Positions 46,700 to 55,900 of a DNA stretch of 64,000 bases are shown here, in pieces. Source of the DNA: Thalassobius sp. I31.1 (GTDB lineage Bacteria > Pseudomonadota > Alphaproteobacteria > Rhodobacterales > Rhodobacteraceae); assembly GCF_003031585.1 (NCBI RefSeq), contig NZ_PWAA01000061.1, forward strand, positions 62,001 to 126,000, in the 5' to 3' direction. The position numbers were made by a program, and so were the translations under genes. The notes under the pieces were generated by a model, which saw nothing but the letters and a program-made list of their open reading frames with translations, did no database searches and was not told the DNA's origin. Positions within the stretch are counted from its first letter, which is position 1. Every line of letters starts with the position of its first letter.

Positions 46700-46767
46700 G
46701 ACTCACTTTTTTCAGGTCATACAAAAAAATCACAAAATCGAATCATAAGGGATTCACAAAGCGAATC
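46700..46767. promoter_or_regulatory. Cluster of four GANTC sites ahead of ftsB
   Basis: GACTC (46700), GAATC (46740), GATTC (46751) and GAATC (46763) lie within 68 bases in the AT-rich region before the division gene. GANTC is the target of the cell-cycle methylase CcrM, and methylation state controls several division promoters in Caulobacter. Confidence 0.45.
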
Positions 46768-46823
46768 ACTTGTGGCATTGTGTATTCACCGCCCGAAAAG
46801 AGGTGGAAATATTGAGGCTATCG

Positions 46824-47117
46824 ATGAAGACCAGACCCGCCATCGGACCATTTCTGTATTACGGTACATGTCTTTTCTTAGGCATGTACTTCAGCTTTAC
46901 GGCTGTGCAGGGCGATGGCGGGCTCTTCCAGCGCGTTCAGGCAGAAGCCGAAGCGCAGGAACTGCATGAGACATTGGAAATGTATCATGCAGAGGTCGCC
47001 GATCTGGAAAATAAAACCCTGCGCCTCTCTGACAACTTTCTTGATCTTGATCTGCTGGACCAACAGGCCCGTGATCGTCTGGGTTACGTTCGCGCAGACG
47101 AAGTGATCATTCCCTGA
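46824..47117 (+). CDS. ftsB: Septum formation initiator, FtsB/DivIC-like
   Basis: A 97-residue membrane protein. One helix near 8-27 (GPFLYYGTCLFLGMYFSF) is followed by a periplasmic coiled coil (35-75, QAEAEAQELHETLEMYHAEVADLENKTLRL) and an end ARDRLGYVRADEVIIP, as in FtsB/DivIC proteins that link FtsQ and FtsL in the divisome. ATG 46824 was preferred to ATG 46770, which adds 18 unlike residues. Confidence 0.85.
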   Translation: MKTRPAIGPFLYYGTCLFLGMYFSFTAVQGDGGLFQRVQAEAEAQELHETLEMYHAEVADLENKTLRLSDNFLDLDLLDQQARDRLGYVRADEVIIP

Positions 47118-47229
47118 TCTGAAAATCTCTATTTACCATTGACGAGACACCCTTGTGACAGCAATCGCTTCACGGGTATTTGAGGTATTATAGTTTTTTC
47201 TCGCCTTGCCGGAATTTATCCTTTATATA

Positions 47230-47247
47230 TAGTTTAACGCTAAACTA
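47230..47247. promoter_or_regulatory. Inverted repeat in the pdhABC promoter
   Basis: TAGTTTA-ACGC-TAAACTA is a perfect 7-bp-arm repeat 37 bases before pdhA, next to a TATATA-rich stretch. It also contains TTAA-N7-CTAA, one base away from the CtrA box. A repressor or CtrA site is possible. Confidence 0.45.
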
Positions 47248-47284
47248 ACTGCAATCTCGCGCCCCACCCAGGAGGTAAGACGCC

Positions 47285-48280
47285 ATGGCAGCAAAGAAAA
47301 AAACCGGGAAATCAAATACTTCTGCAGAGGAGTTATTGGGTTACTACCGGGACATGCTACTGATCCGACGATTCGAAGAAAAGGCCGGCCAGCTGTATGG
47401 CATGGGTCTGATTGGTGGTTTCTGCCACCTATATATCGGTCAGGAAGCCGTCATCACCGGCATTGAAGCGGTGACCGAGGAAGACGATAAACGCATTACC
47501 TCATATCGCGACCACGGCCATATGCTGGCCTGTGGCATGGATCCGAAAGGCGTGATGGCCGAACTGACGGGTCGCGAGGGCGGCTATTCCAAAGGCAAAG
47601 GCGGCTCTATGCATATGTTCTCGAAAGAGAAACATTTCTACGGCGGTCATGGCATTGTTGGCGCGCAGGTGCCACTGGGTGCTGGTCTGGCTTTTGCGGA
47701 CAAATACATGGGCAATGACCGGGTGAGCTTTGCTTATTTTGGTGATGGTGCAGCCAACCAGGGCCAGGTCTATGAGACGTTCAACATGGCGTCTCTCTGG
47801 AAGCTGCCGGTGATTTTCGTGATCGAAAACAACCAATATGCGATGGGCACCAGCCAGCAACGGGCGTCCTCCACCCCTGATCTTTACACACGCGGTGCCG
47901 CCTTTGGCATCCCTGGTGAAGAAGTGGATGGCATGGATGTTCTGGCGGTGAAAGCCGCAACAGAGAAAGCCGTGGCCCACTGCCGTGCGGGCGAAGGCCC
48001 CTATATTCTTGAGATGACCACATATCGTTATCGCGGCCATTCCATGTCTGACCCGGCGAAATATCGCACGCGGGAAGAAGTGCAGAAAGTGCGCGAAGAA
48101 CGCGATGCGATTGAACATGTGCGCGAGCTGATCCTTGCGGGCAACCACGCGTCAGAGGATGATCTGAAGGCGATCGATAAAGAGATCAAAGCGGTGGTCA
48201 ATGAGGCTGCGGACTTCTCACGGGAAAGCCCGGAACCGGCGCTTGAAGAACTTTGGACAGATATTTACGCGGAAGCGTAA
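47285..48280 (+). CDS. pdhA: Pyruvate dehydrogenase E1 alpha subunit
   Basis: A 331-residue thiamine-diphosphate enzyme subunit. The ThDP motif is GDGAANQGQVYETFNMASLWKLPVIFVIENN; the phosphorylation-loop region YRYRGHSMSDPAKYRT is typical. A strong AGGAGG site precedes ATG 47285. With PdhB it decarboxylates pyruvate and passes the acetyl group to the lipoyl arm of E2. Confidence 0.97.
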   Translation: MAAKKKTGKSNTSAEELLGYYRDMLLIRRFEEKAGQLYGMGLIGGFCHLYIGQEAVITGIEAVTEEDDKRITSYRDHGHMLACGMDPKGVMAELTGREGGYSKGKGGSMHMFSKEKHFYGGHGIVGAQVPLGAGLAFADKYMGNDRVSFAYFGDGAANQGQVYETFNMASLWKLPVIFVIENNQYAMGTSQQRASSTPDLYTRGAAFGIPGEEVDGMDVLAVKAATEKAVAHCRAGEGPYILEMTTYRYRGHSMSDPAKYRTREEVQKVREERDAIEHVRELILAGNHASEDDLKAIDKEIKAVVNEAADFSRESPEPALEELWTDIYAEA

Positions 48281-48306
48281 GCCACTGACAGGACGGAGAA
48301 AAACAT

Positions 48307-49674
48307 ATGGCGATTGAAATACTGATGCCTGCCCTGTCCCCTACGATGGAAGAGGGTACGCTGGCAAAATGGCTTGTGAAAGAGGGTGACACCGTAGAAA
48401 GCGGTGACATTCTGGCCGAGATCGAAACCGACAAAGCCACCATGGAGCTTGAAGCAGTGGATGAAGGCGTGATCGGGAAGATCCTGATCGCAGAAGGTAC
48501 GGCAAATGTGGCCGTAAACACGGCGATTGCCGTGTTGCTGGAAGAGGGCGAAGACGCAGCCAATGCGGCTGTTTCGGCCCCTGCCCCCGCTGCCGATGCC
48601 GCCCCGACAGCCGCAGAAACCGCAGCGCCCGCGGCAGCCACCCCGGTTGCAACCGTGGTGCCTGAGGACACCGAAATTCCGGCCGGCACAGAGATGCGTT
48701 CCACCACAGTCCGCGAAGCTCTGCGCGACGCGATGGCCGAAGAAATGCGCCGGGACGAAACCGTTTACCTGATGGGTGAAGAAGTGGCGGAATACCAGGG
48801 CGCTTATAAAGTGTCCCAGGGTCTGTTGGATGAATTCGGCGCACGCCGTGTGATCGACACGCCAATCACCGAACATGGATTTACCGGAATTGCGACCGGA
48901 TCGGCTATGGCGGGTCTGCGTCCGATTGTCGAATTCATGACCTTCAACTTTGCAATGCAGGCGATTGACCATATCATCAACTCTGCCGCCAAGACGCTTT
49001 ATATGTCCGGTGGTCAGATGGGCGCCCCAATGGTTTTCCGTGGCGCCAGTGGTGCAGCAGCCCGTGTGGGTGCCCAACACAGCCAGGATTACGCCGCATG
49101 GTATGCACAGATCCCGGGCCTGAAAGTTGTGATGCCTTATTCTGCGGCAGACGCCAAAGGCCTGCTGAAAAGCGCGATCCGTGATCCGAACCCGGTTGTT
49201 TTCCTTGAAAACGAGATCCTCTATGGCCGCTCGTTCGATGTGCCCGTACTTGAAGATTACACTGTTCCAATCGGCAAAGCGAAAATCTGGCGCGAAGGTT
49301 CTGACGTCACCATCGTGAGCTTTGGGATCGGCATGCAATATGCGCTAGAAGCAGCAGACAAACTGGCCGAAGACGGGATTTCTGCAGAAGTCATTGATCT
49401 GCGCTCTCTGCGCCCGATTGATTACGACACAGTTCTGAATTCCGTTATGAAAACAAATCGTTGCGTCACCGTTGAAGAAGGTTGGCCTGTGGCCTCCATC
49501 GGCAACCATCTGTCCGCAACCATCATGGAACGTGCGTTTGACTACCTCGATGCGCCCGTGATCAACTGCTGTGGCAAAGACGTACCGATGCCATACGCAG
49601 CCAACCTTGAAAAACTGGCGCTTGTGACCACGGATGAGGTCATCGCAGCCGTGAAACAAGTCACCTATCGTTAG
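48307..49674 (+). CDS. pdhB: Pyruvate dehydrogenase E1 beta subunit with N-terminal lipoyl domain
   Basis: A 455-residue subunit. Residues about 1-80 are a lipoyl domain with the lipoylated lysine in ETDKATME, then an Ala/Pro/Thr-rich linker (about 82-122), then the E1-beta fold ([49 protein letters not shown]). A lipoyl domain on E1-beta is a known alphaproteobacterial feature. The first 75 residues are nearly the same as those of PdhC. Confidence 0.96.
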   Translation: MAIEILMPALSPTMEEGTLAKWLVKEGDTVESGDILAEIETDKATMELEAVDEGVIGKILIAEGTANVAVNTAIAVLLEEGEDAANAAVSAPAPAADAAPTAAETAAPAAATPVATVVPEDTEIPAGTEMRSTTVREALRDAMAEEMRRDETVYLMGEEVAEYQGAYKVSQGLLDEFGARRVIDTPITEHGFTGIATGSAMAGLRPIVEFMTFNFAMQAIDHIINSAAKTLYMSGGQMGAPMVFRGASGAAARVGAQHSQDYAAWYAQIPGLKVVMPYSAADAKGLLKSAIRDPNPVVFLENEILYGRSFDVPVLEDYTVPIGKAKIWREGSDVTIVSFGIGMQYALEAADKLAEDGISAEVIDLRSLRPIDYDTVLNSVMKTNRCVTVEEGWPVASIGNHLSATIMERAFDYLDAPVINCCGKDVPMPYAANLEKLALVTTDEVIAAVKQVTYR

Positions 49675-49686
49675 GGGAGAGCTTTG

Positions 49687-50985
49687 ATGCCTACAGAAAT
49701 TCTTATGCCCGCCCTCTCTCCAACGATGGAAGAAGGCACGCTGGCGAAATGGCTGGTGAAAGAAGGGGATACCGTGGAAAGCGGCGATCTTCTGGCCGAA
49801 ATCGAGACCGACAAAGCCACCATGGAATTTGAAGCCGTGGATGAAGGCGTGATCGGGAAGATTATGATTGCAGAAGGCACGGCAAATGTGGCGGTGAATT
49901 CCGTGATTGCTGTACTTCTGGAAGATGGTGAAAGCGCGGATGATATCAGTGCAGCATCTGCGGCGGCACCGTCGGCGAAGTCCGACGCAGGGGTTGAAGC
50001 GGCCCCGCAGGTGGCCACTGAAGCATCTGGCCCTGCGACAGCCGCTCCGGCAGCGCCCGCGAAAGACGGCAACCGTATCTTCGCAACACCCCTTGCACGA
50101 CGCATTGCGGCTGACAAAGGTCTGGACCTGACGCAAGTCGCTGGCTCCGGCCCGCGTGGGCGGATCATTAAGGCAGATGTGGAAGGTGCAACGGCAACCG
50201 CCCCTGCCCCTGTGGCCGCGACCACTGCTCCTGCACCAATGGCTCTGCCGCAATCCGCAGACGCAGCCTCTGTTGCCCGCATGTATGAAGGCCGCGCATA
50301 TGAGGAAGTGGCGCTGGATGGTATGCGTAAAACCATTGCCGCCCGCCTGACCGAAGCCAAACAGACCGTGCCGCATTTCTATCTGCGCCGCGATATTCAG
50401 CTGGATGCGCTTCTGGCCTTCCGGGGTCAGCTGAACAAACAGCTGGAACACCGGGGTGTGAAGCTTTCGGTCAATGACTTCATCATCAAAGCCTGCGCGC
50501 TTGCACTGCAACAGGTGCCTGACGCCAACGCTGTCTGGGCCGGTGATCGTGTCCTGAAGATGAAAGCTTCTGATGTTGCGGTCGCCGTAGCAATTGAAGG
50601 CGGCTTGTTCACACCTGTCCTGCAGGATTCCGAGGTGAAAACACTCTCCGCGCTCTCCAGCGAGATGAAAGATCTCGCCTCCCGCGCACGCGACCGCAAA
50701 CTTGCGCCACATGAATATCAGGGTGGCAGCTTCGCGATTTCAAACCTCGGCATGATGGGCATTGATAACTTTGATGCCGTGATCAACCCACCGCATGGCG
50801 CGATCCTGGCCGTGGGTGCGGGTAAAAAGAAACCTGTGGTGAATACTGATGGGGATCTTTCCGTCGCCACTGTTATGTCCGTGACCCTTTCCGTCGATCA
50901 CCGGGTCATTGACGGGGCACTTGGGGCAGAGCTTCTGGAAGCGATCGTTCAAAATCTCGAAAACCCGATGGCTATGCTGGCCTGA
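49687..50985 (+). CDS. pdhC: Dihydrolipoamide acetyltransferase (PDH E2)
   Basis: A 432-residue core subunit that transfers the acetyl group to CoA. It has a lipoyl domain (1-80, [11 protein letters not shown]), a linker, a peripheral-subunit-binding domain (about 135-170, [28 protein letters not shown]), a second linker and the catalytic domain ending with [13 protein letters not shown] (His and Asp of the active site). ATG 49687 is used; the TTG at 49684 is adjacent. The E3 gene is not in the window. Confidence 0.96.
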   Translation: MPTEILMPALSPTMEEGTLAKWLVKEGDTVESGDLLAEIETDKATMEFEAVDEGVIGKIMIAEGTANVAVNSVIAVLLEDGESADDISAASAAAPSAKSDAGVEAAPQVATEASGPATAAPAAPAKDGNRIFATPLARRIAADKGLDLTQVAGSGPRGRIIKADVEGATATAPAPVAATTAPAPMALPQSADAASVARMYEGRAYEEVALDGMRKTIAARLTEAKQTVPHFYLRRDIQLDALLAFRGQLNKQLEHRGVKLSVNDFIIKACALALQQVPDANAVWAGDRVLKMKASDVAVAVAIEGGLFTPVLQDSEVKTLSALSSEMKDLASRARDRKLAPHEYQGGSFAISNLGMMGIDNFDAVINPPHGAILAVGAGKKKPVVNTDGDLSVATVMSVTLSVDHRVIDGALGAELLEAIVQNLENPMAMLA

Positions 50986-51006
50986 AGCTTCTGACAATAA
51001 AACAAA

Positions 51007-51032
51007 AAACCCGCCAATCCGGCGGGTTTTTC
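51007..51032 (+). terminator. Terminator of the pdhABC operon
   Basis: AAACCCGCC pairs with GGCGGGTTT over AATCC, followed by further T residues. A-rich sequence before the stem may allow function in both directions. Confidence 0.88.
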
Positions 51033-51154
51033 TGTTAGCCCTATCAGTAAGGAAATCCTTACCTGGCAATTTACGGCAATTCGCGCTACAGTTGTGTCGT
51101 GACCAGTTCGGCCGGATGAACTTCCTCATCGTCTAAACCTCCGGCTTTTTCCAG

Positions 51155-51170
51155 GTACATTCGAATGTAC
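51155..51170. promoter_or_regulatory. Perfect 16-bp palindrome GTACATTCGAATGTAC
   Basis: A fully self-complementary site in a gene-free stretch 135 bases before the AhpD-like gene. A smaller repeat (GAACGT-A-ACGTTC, 51190-51202) follows. The binding protein is unknown. Confidence 0.4.
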
Positions 51171-51269
51171 GAGTCGTTCCGGCCTGAGTGAACGTAACGT
51201 TCTTACCCCTCTCGTGCAGGGCCCGCGAGAAGTTTGATCTGCCTCAAAGTCTGCCATTTCTCCCCCGCT

Positions 51270-51292
51270 ATCAGGAATATCTAACCTGATAC
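51270..51292. promoter_or_regulatory. Inverted repeat before the AhpD-like gene
   Basis: TATCAGG-N9-CCTGATA is a perfect 7-bp-arm repeat ending 13 bases before the start codon, where it would block or guide the promoter. A redox-responsive regulator is a reasonable guess, given the gene. Confidence 0.5.
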
Positions 51293-51305
51293 AAAGGATC
51301 CTGAA

Positions 51306-51638
51306 ATGGACTGGAAAGCTTCCCTCGCACATACTGCTTCTTTGCTCAAACCCATGCGCGCTGAACAGGCCGATACCGCCAAAGGGTTTCATGCCCTGCA
51401 TGAAGCCGCCTTCACGCCTGATGCTCTGGACACAAAGCACAAGGAACTGATCGCGCTCGCCATTGGTATCTCAAAGCAATGCAATGACTGCATCGGTTTT
51501 CACGTAAAGGCCGCGATCCGCGCCGGTGCGACCCGCGCGGAGATTGAAGAAATGCTCAATGTCTGTGTTCTGATGAATGGCGGGCCCGGCTACATGTATG
51601 GCGCCAAAGCCCTTGAGGCATTTGATCAGCTGTCCTGA
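51306..51638 (+). CDS. AhpD-like carboxymuconolactone decarboxylase family protein
   Basis: A 110-residue alpha-helical protein with the redox motif CNDC followed by IGFH (KQCNDCIGFHVKAA), the ExxxxxCxxCxxxH-type site of AhpD-like peroxidase reductases. The sequence KELIALAIGI is typical. It probably reduces or detoxifies peroxides, or acts as a peroxiredoxin-linked thiol protein. Its 3' end overlaps the cysE 3' end by 13 bases. Confidence 0.88.
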   Translation: MDWKASLAHTASLLKPMRAEQADTAKGFHALHEAAFTPDALDTKHKELIALAIGISKQCNDCIGFHVKAAIRAGATRAEIEEMLNVCVLMNGGPGYMYGAKALEAFDQLS

Positions 51639-52480
51639 ACATCCGCCGGCAAGGCCTGCTTGCCGCTCAGAAGCTGATCCATGGTGACAGAAGGCTGATC
51701 ACAACCTGCTTCGCCGACAATCTTGGCAGGCACACCAGCCACAGTTTTGCAGGGGGGAACCTCCTGCAAAACCACGGAACCTGCGGCAATGCGGGAACAA
51801 TGCCCCACTTTGATATTGCCCAGCACTTTCGCACCAGCCCCAATTAGCACACCATCACCGATTTTCGGGTGACGATCTTCATCTTCTTTCCCGGTGCCGC
51901 CCAATGTCACGGAATGCAGCATGGAAACATTGTCCCCGACCACTGCCGTTTCCCCGATCACGATGGAATGCGCATGGTCAATCATAATGCCACGGCCAAT
52001 GGTGGCACCCGGGTGAATATCAATACCAAAGCATTCCGACACACGCATCTGAAAGAAATAAGCCAGATCACGCCGCCCCTCTTTCCACAGAGCATGACCA
52101 ATTCGATAGGCCTGCACGGCCTGAAACCCTTTGAAATACATCAGAGGCTGCAGCAGGCGGTGACATGCGGGGTCACGTTCTTCAACTGCCACCAGATCCG
52201 CACGTGCCGCCTGCAGAATATCCGGATGACGTTGATACATATCATCCGCCACTTCGCGCAAAAGCTGCTCAGACATCTCCCCAGATGCCAGTTTCAGCGC
52301 GATACGATACCCAAGGGCCTGCGCCAGCGTCTTGTGATGCAAAACGGTAGAGTGCAACAGACCACCCAGCAGAGGTTCCTCGCTATGGGCTTCCGCGGCT
52401 TCTTCCCGGATACGTGTCCAAACCGGGTCGATTTCCCGAAGTTCAGGTGCTGCGCTATGCGTGGTTTCACTCTGTCCCAT
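51626..52480 (-). CDS. cysE: Serine O-acetyltransferase
   Basis: A 284-residue enzyme that makes O-acetylserine, the first step of cysteine synthesis. An alpha-helical N-terminal domain (about 1-150) is followed by a left-handed beta-helix of hexapeptide repeats (IDIHPGATIGRGIMIDHAHSIVIGETAVVGDNVSMLHSVTLGGTG). ATG 52480 follows GGAGGACGCC. The usual C-terminal tail that binds the sulfhydrylase is short and not obvious. Confidence 0.95.
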   Translation of the reverse strand: MGQSETTHSAAPELREIDPVWTRIREEAAEAHSEEPLLGGLLHSTVLHHKTLAQALGYRIALKLASGEMSEQLLREVADDMYQRHPDILQAARADLVAVEERDPACHRLLQPLMYFKGFQAVQAYRIGHALWKEGRRDLAYFFQMRVSECFGIDIHPGATIGRGIMIDHAHSIVIGETAVVGDNVSMLHSVTLGGTGKEDEDRHPKIGDGVLIGAGAKVLGNIKVGHCSRIAAGSVVLQEVPPCKTVAGVPAKIVGEAGCDQPSVTMDQLLSGKQALPADVQDS

Positions 52481-52627
52481 CTGGCGTCCTCCGGTAAGCA
52501 ATGCCTCAGATTTCTGGACTTAGGCATTCAGTGCATTGCTGTCGAGGTTACCACACTGGCAAAAGGAAAAATATCTCCAGGATAGAAAAAATCAGAACAT
52601 TCCCCTTCAATCCGCCCCCCCCCACGG

Positions 52628-52650
52628 AAATAATTCCCGCAAACCGCGGG
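52628..52650 (-). terminator. Candidate terminator of the GTA transcript
   Basis: On the minus strand CCCGC-GGTTT-GCGGG is followed by AATTATTT, 14 bases after the stop of the small gene that ends the GTA run. Confidence 0.5.
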
Positions 52651-52664
52651 GCGGTCAGGTTTTC

Positions 52665-52982
52665 TCAGAAAATTCTCTTCATCTCGTTCTTTTCCGCCTT
52701 TTCTGAACGCCAGTACGAGATTTCCTGAAAGATCAACATGAGGTTTGCGGCCTCAGCAACCCCACCCGGCACTAAGCCACGATCTGCCCCACCGCAGACC
52801 GCTGCCAATGTCCCATCCCCCCATTCCGGATGCCTCTTACCATGGGTTTTACGCCAGGCATCAGCTGCCTCTGCGCAACGCAGTGCATTTCTCACAGCAT
52901 CCCGACGCAAGTGACGTGGGATGTCTCGCAGCGCCGCACTTAACGCCAACACATCCTGCCAGAGGATCGGGCGCAAGCTCAT
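52665..52982 (-). CDS. Small protein translationally coupled to GTA gp15
   Basis: A 105-residue protein of unknown function. It is basic and helical, with RHLRRDAVRNALRCAEAADAWRKTHGKRHPEWGDGTL in the middle. Its start overlaps the gp15 stop by four bases (ATGA), so it is made with the GTA genes. A gene of similar size sits after g15 in other Rhodobacterales as far as I recall; whether it is part of the particle is unknown. Confidence 0.65.
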   Translation of the reverse strand: MSLRPILWQDVLALSAALRDIPRHLRRDAVRNALRCAEAADAWRKTHGKRHPEWGDGTLAAVCGGADRGLVPGGVAEAANLMLIFQEISYWRSEKAEKNEMKRIF

Positions 52983-55900
52983 GCCTGCACCTCGATCTCC
53001 GCTACCAGTCCCGGCCCGTAAAGCGTCGAAATCTGGCTCATCTGCACGACATATGGGGCGACGGCGCCATCAGCTGCCTGCATCCCGGCAGAATACCCCC
53101 ATTCCGGCACACTCACGGTCTCTTCCCGAACAAGCGCACCAGCGACCCAGACCTTCACGAGGTAAAGCTCACTCTCTTCGCCAAGAGGCACCTCAAACCC
53201 TTCCCAGCTGTCTCCATCCACACGTGTCCGCCGGATCCAGCTGAAATGACGATCCCCACCGTCCTCACGCTGTTTCAGGTGGGCCGGAGCATAGGGACGC
53301 AGACCATTCCCTTTAAAGTTCCCGACCAGATGCAGATAAGACGGATCATCAATCGGCCTGCTCGCCGGACCGACACGGTAATGACGATCCAGACCACGCG
53401 CCTCTATCGCACGTTCGATTTGCTGCGGTGCGCTATTCATCAGAACGAACAGGCTATCTGCTGGCCAGTCCAACGGCATCAGCCCATCACTGCCCTTCTG
53501 TCCACGCAGAAACCCTTTCAACTCCCAGGTATCCGGTGCCACCAGGTTGGCCTCTTCAAACTGTATCAACTCCCAGTTCTCAGCGGTGCCATCCCCGATT
53601 GCCGCAAGGTTTGCTCCATTTAGGACATCCTCCCACAAAACAGATGACAGTACTCCAGTCGACAATTTAATCGTTAAAACCGCACTGCGATCCTTCACCC
53701 CTACAGGGCCGCGCTTCAGCTCAGACAGAGTGACACCAAAGGTCGATCCGGCGGGAAAGAGGGTGTTCAACTCATAACCACTGTCACTGGCGGAACTCAT
53801 CAGCACCACGGTGCCGGGCCAGGGTTTCGCCGCAACGGCCATCCAGGGCGCATGCGGCACGTCATCCCCGCCAATCAGAGGCAGATCCATAAAGACCGGC
53901 AGCACAGGAACCGGCGGCAGGAAAGGCCGCAGCACCGGCGTCTCAAGATTGCTATCCCCCGGAACATAAACACCAGGTTCCACCCGCACGGCATCAACAA
54001 TCTGCAAACCGGATTGCTCCACATGATCAATGCGATACAGCGCATTGTCGCCCTCTTCATCCGGCAGATGCACCACATCCCCCGCCCCCAAAGGCAATCG
54101 TGACGGCGGCAGCGCAAAGCGAATTGTATCACGCGCCACCCGTGCTTCCGCCAGCCAGCGCTCAACCGTTGCCCGCGCTTCATTGCCAGTCATCGCAAGC
54201 GGCAGTTCATTCTGGCTGACAGAATAAGTCGCTTCATCCGGAAAAACCGCCTCTGACGCCCGTGCATCATAGTCTCCACCGCTTTCCACATGGTTCAGCC
54301 TGACACGCCCTGCCACTTCGGCAACCGGTGCACGGATCGTCTGAATACGTGCCTCCTGCTCATCAGAAACAGCGAGATCACCGGAGGGAACAGATATCTC
54401 TGCCCGCCCGTCCCGCAGACGGAATTTCAGAACCCCCTCGCGCTCCACCGCATCAAATCCATAGGCCAGCATCAGGGGCTGCAGCGCCGCCCTTGCATCA
54501 CGTCCGCCATCATCAAGATACCCGCGCAGATAGCCATGCAGTTCCGACACGTCAATTTTCTCAATACCAGATCGTTTGCAGATTTCCTCTACAACCGCTG
54601 CAAGGGTCCAGCCAGAAGACCGGCCATTCAGCCAGTGTCCGCGGGGATAGTTTATCCCATCCGACCAAAGCGCGCCGTTGTTCGGAAACCACGGGTAAGG
54701 TCGCGCATCCCAGGCCCAGACATGGGCGCGTGACATATCCACCATCTGGTGCCCGCTGTCCGGATCCACCGGGTTATGCGCCGGATCAGCCCAGTAAGCC
54801 TGCACCGCGCCCAGCGCGGCCCGCTGCATAAGTTCATCACGTGTGCCATCAGAATAATGCGGCAACGCACTTTCGGATGACTTCGGATCAAGGAATTTGT
54901 TCGGCTCATTCGCACCTTTGTCGATCGCCGCACACCCATATTCCATGAACCAGATCGGTTTGCTTCCCGGCACCCAGACATTCGGATCCGCGTCGCGCAC
55001 GCCACCACCCCGGCGATTGTAATGCAGCCTGGTCCACCAGGAATGAATGTCTTTGTAACGAAACACCCATGGCTCATTCTCTGCTCCGTCCGTAATCGGC
55101 GTGCGGATCTGGGCATCACGTGCTTCCTGCGAATGGTAATACCAGTCGTAGCCCTCCCCACCCATCACATTGCTGCGCAGATAGTCCGGATTATAGATCG
55201 CCCCCCAATCCGCATCCAGGTGATCATGCCCTTCACGCCAGTCAGCAAGTGGCATGTAATTATCCATGCCGATGAAGTCGATGTTCGGATCCATCCAAAG
55301 CGGATCAAGATGAAAGAACACGTCCCCCGATCCATCCTGCGGGTGATAGCCGAAATATTCGGACCAGTCGGCGGCATACCCAATCTTCACCTCCGGCCCC
55401 AGGATCGCACGTACATCCGCCGCCAGCGCAATCAGCGCATCAACGGCAGGGAATGTATCATTCTCCCCGCGATATTGCGTCATGCCCCGCATTTCAGATC
55501 CAATGCAAAAAGCATCAACCCCGCCCGCAGCAGCACAAAGATGGGCGTAATGCAGGACAAAGCGGCGATAGGACCATTCAGCGGGCCCAGTGTAGTTCAC
55601 GGCTGTTTTAATACTGCTGCCCGGATCAACCTCTGCAATCGCCCCATGCGCTTCGGGTGCGGCAGCAGGCACGGTCACAGTGGTGAAATTCCCCACTCCA
55701 GCATCTCCAAAGAAAGACGCAATCTCGGCATCAGCCACAGCAGTCCCATCCGCACTTCCCGGCTGACCCGGTGCTTTATTCCCGGTGATACGTCCACGCC
55801 ACGGCAGACGCAGCTGATCCGTGGCATCACTCCATGGATCACTCAAACCATTCCCGGAAAGCTGATCCATCAGAATAAACGGGTAAAACACAACCTCCCG

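Larger units (their letters stand above)
50986..51305. other. Intergenic region between pdhC and the AhpD-like gene
   Basis: No gene is seen. It contains the pdhC terminator (51007-51031), a 16-base palindrome (51155-51170), GAACGT-A-ACGTTC (51190-51202) and an inverted repeat near the AhpD start (51270-51292). It may be a regulatory region with several protein-binding sites. Confidence 0.5.

Noticed and set aside
48265-50712. Long minus-strand open frames opposite pdhB and pdhC
   Set aside because: They are produced by the codon bias of the PDH genes, are rich in His, Gly and Arg, and lack ribosome sites or family motifs.
51190-51202. GAACGT-A-ACGTTC as a LexA box
   Set aside because: The alphaproteobacterial LexA site is a direct GTTC-N7-GTTC repeat; this is an inverted repeat with different spacing, and no SOS gene follows.
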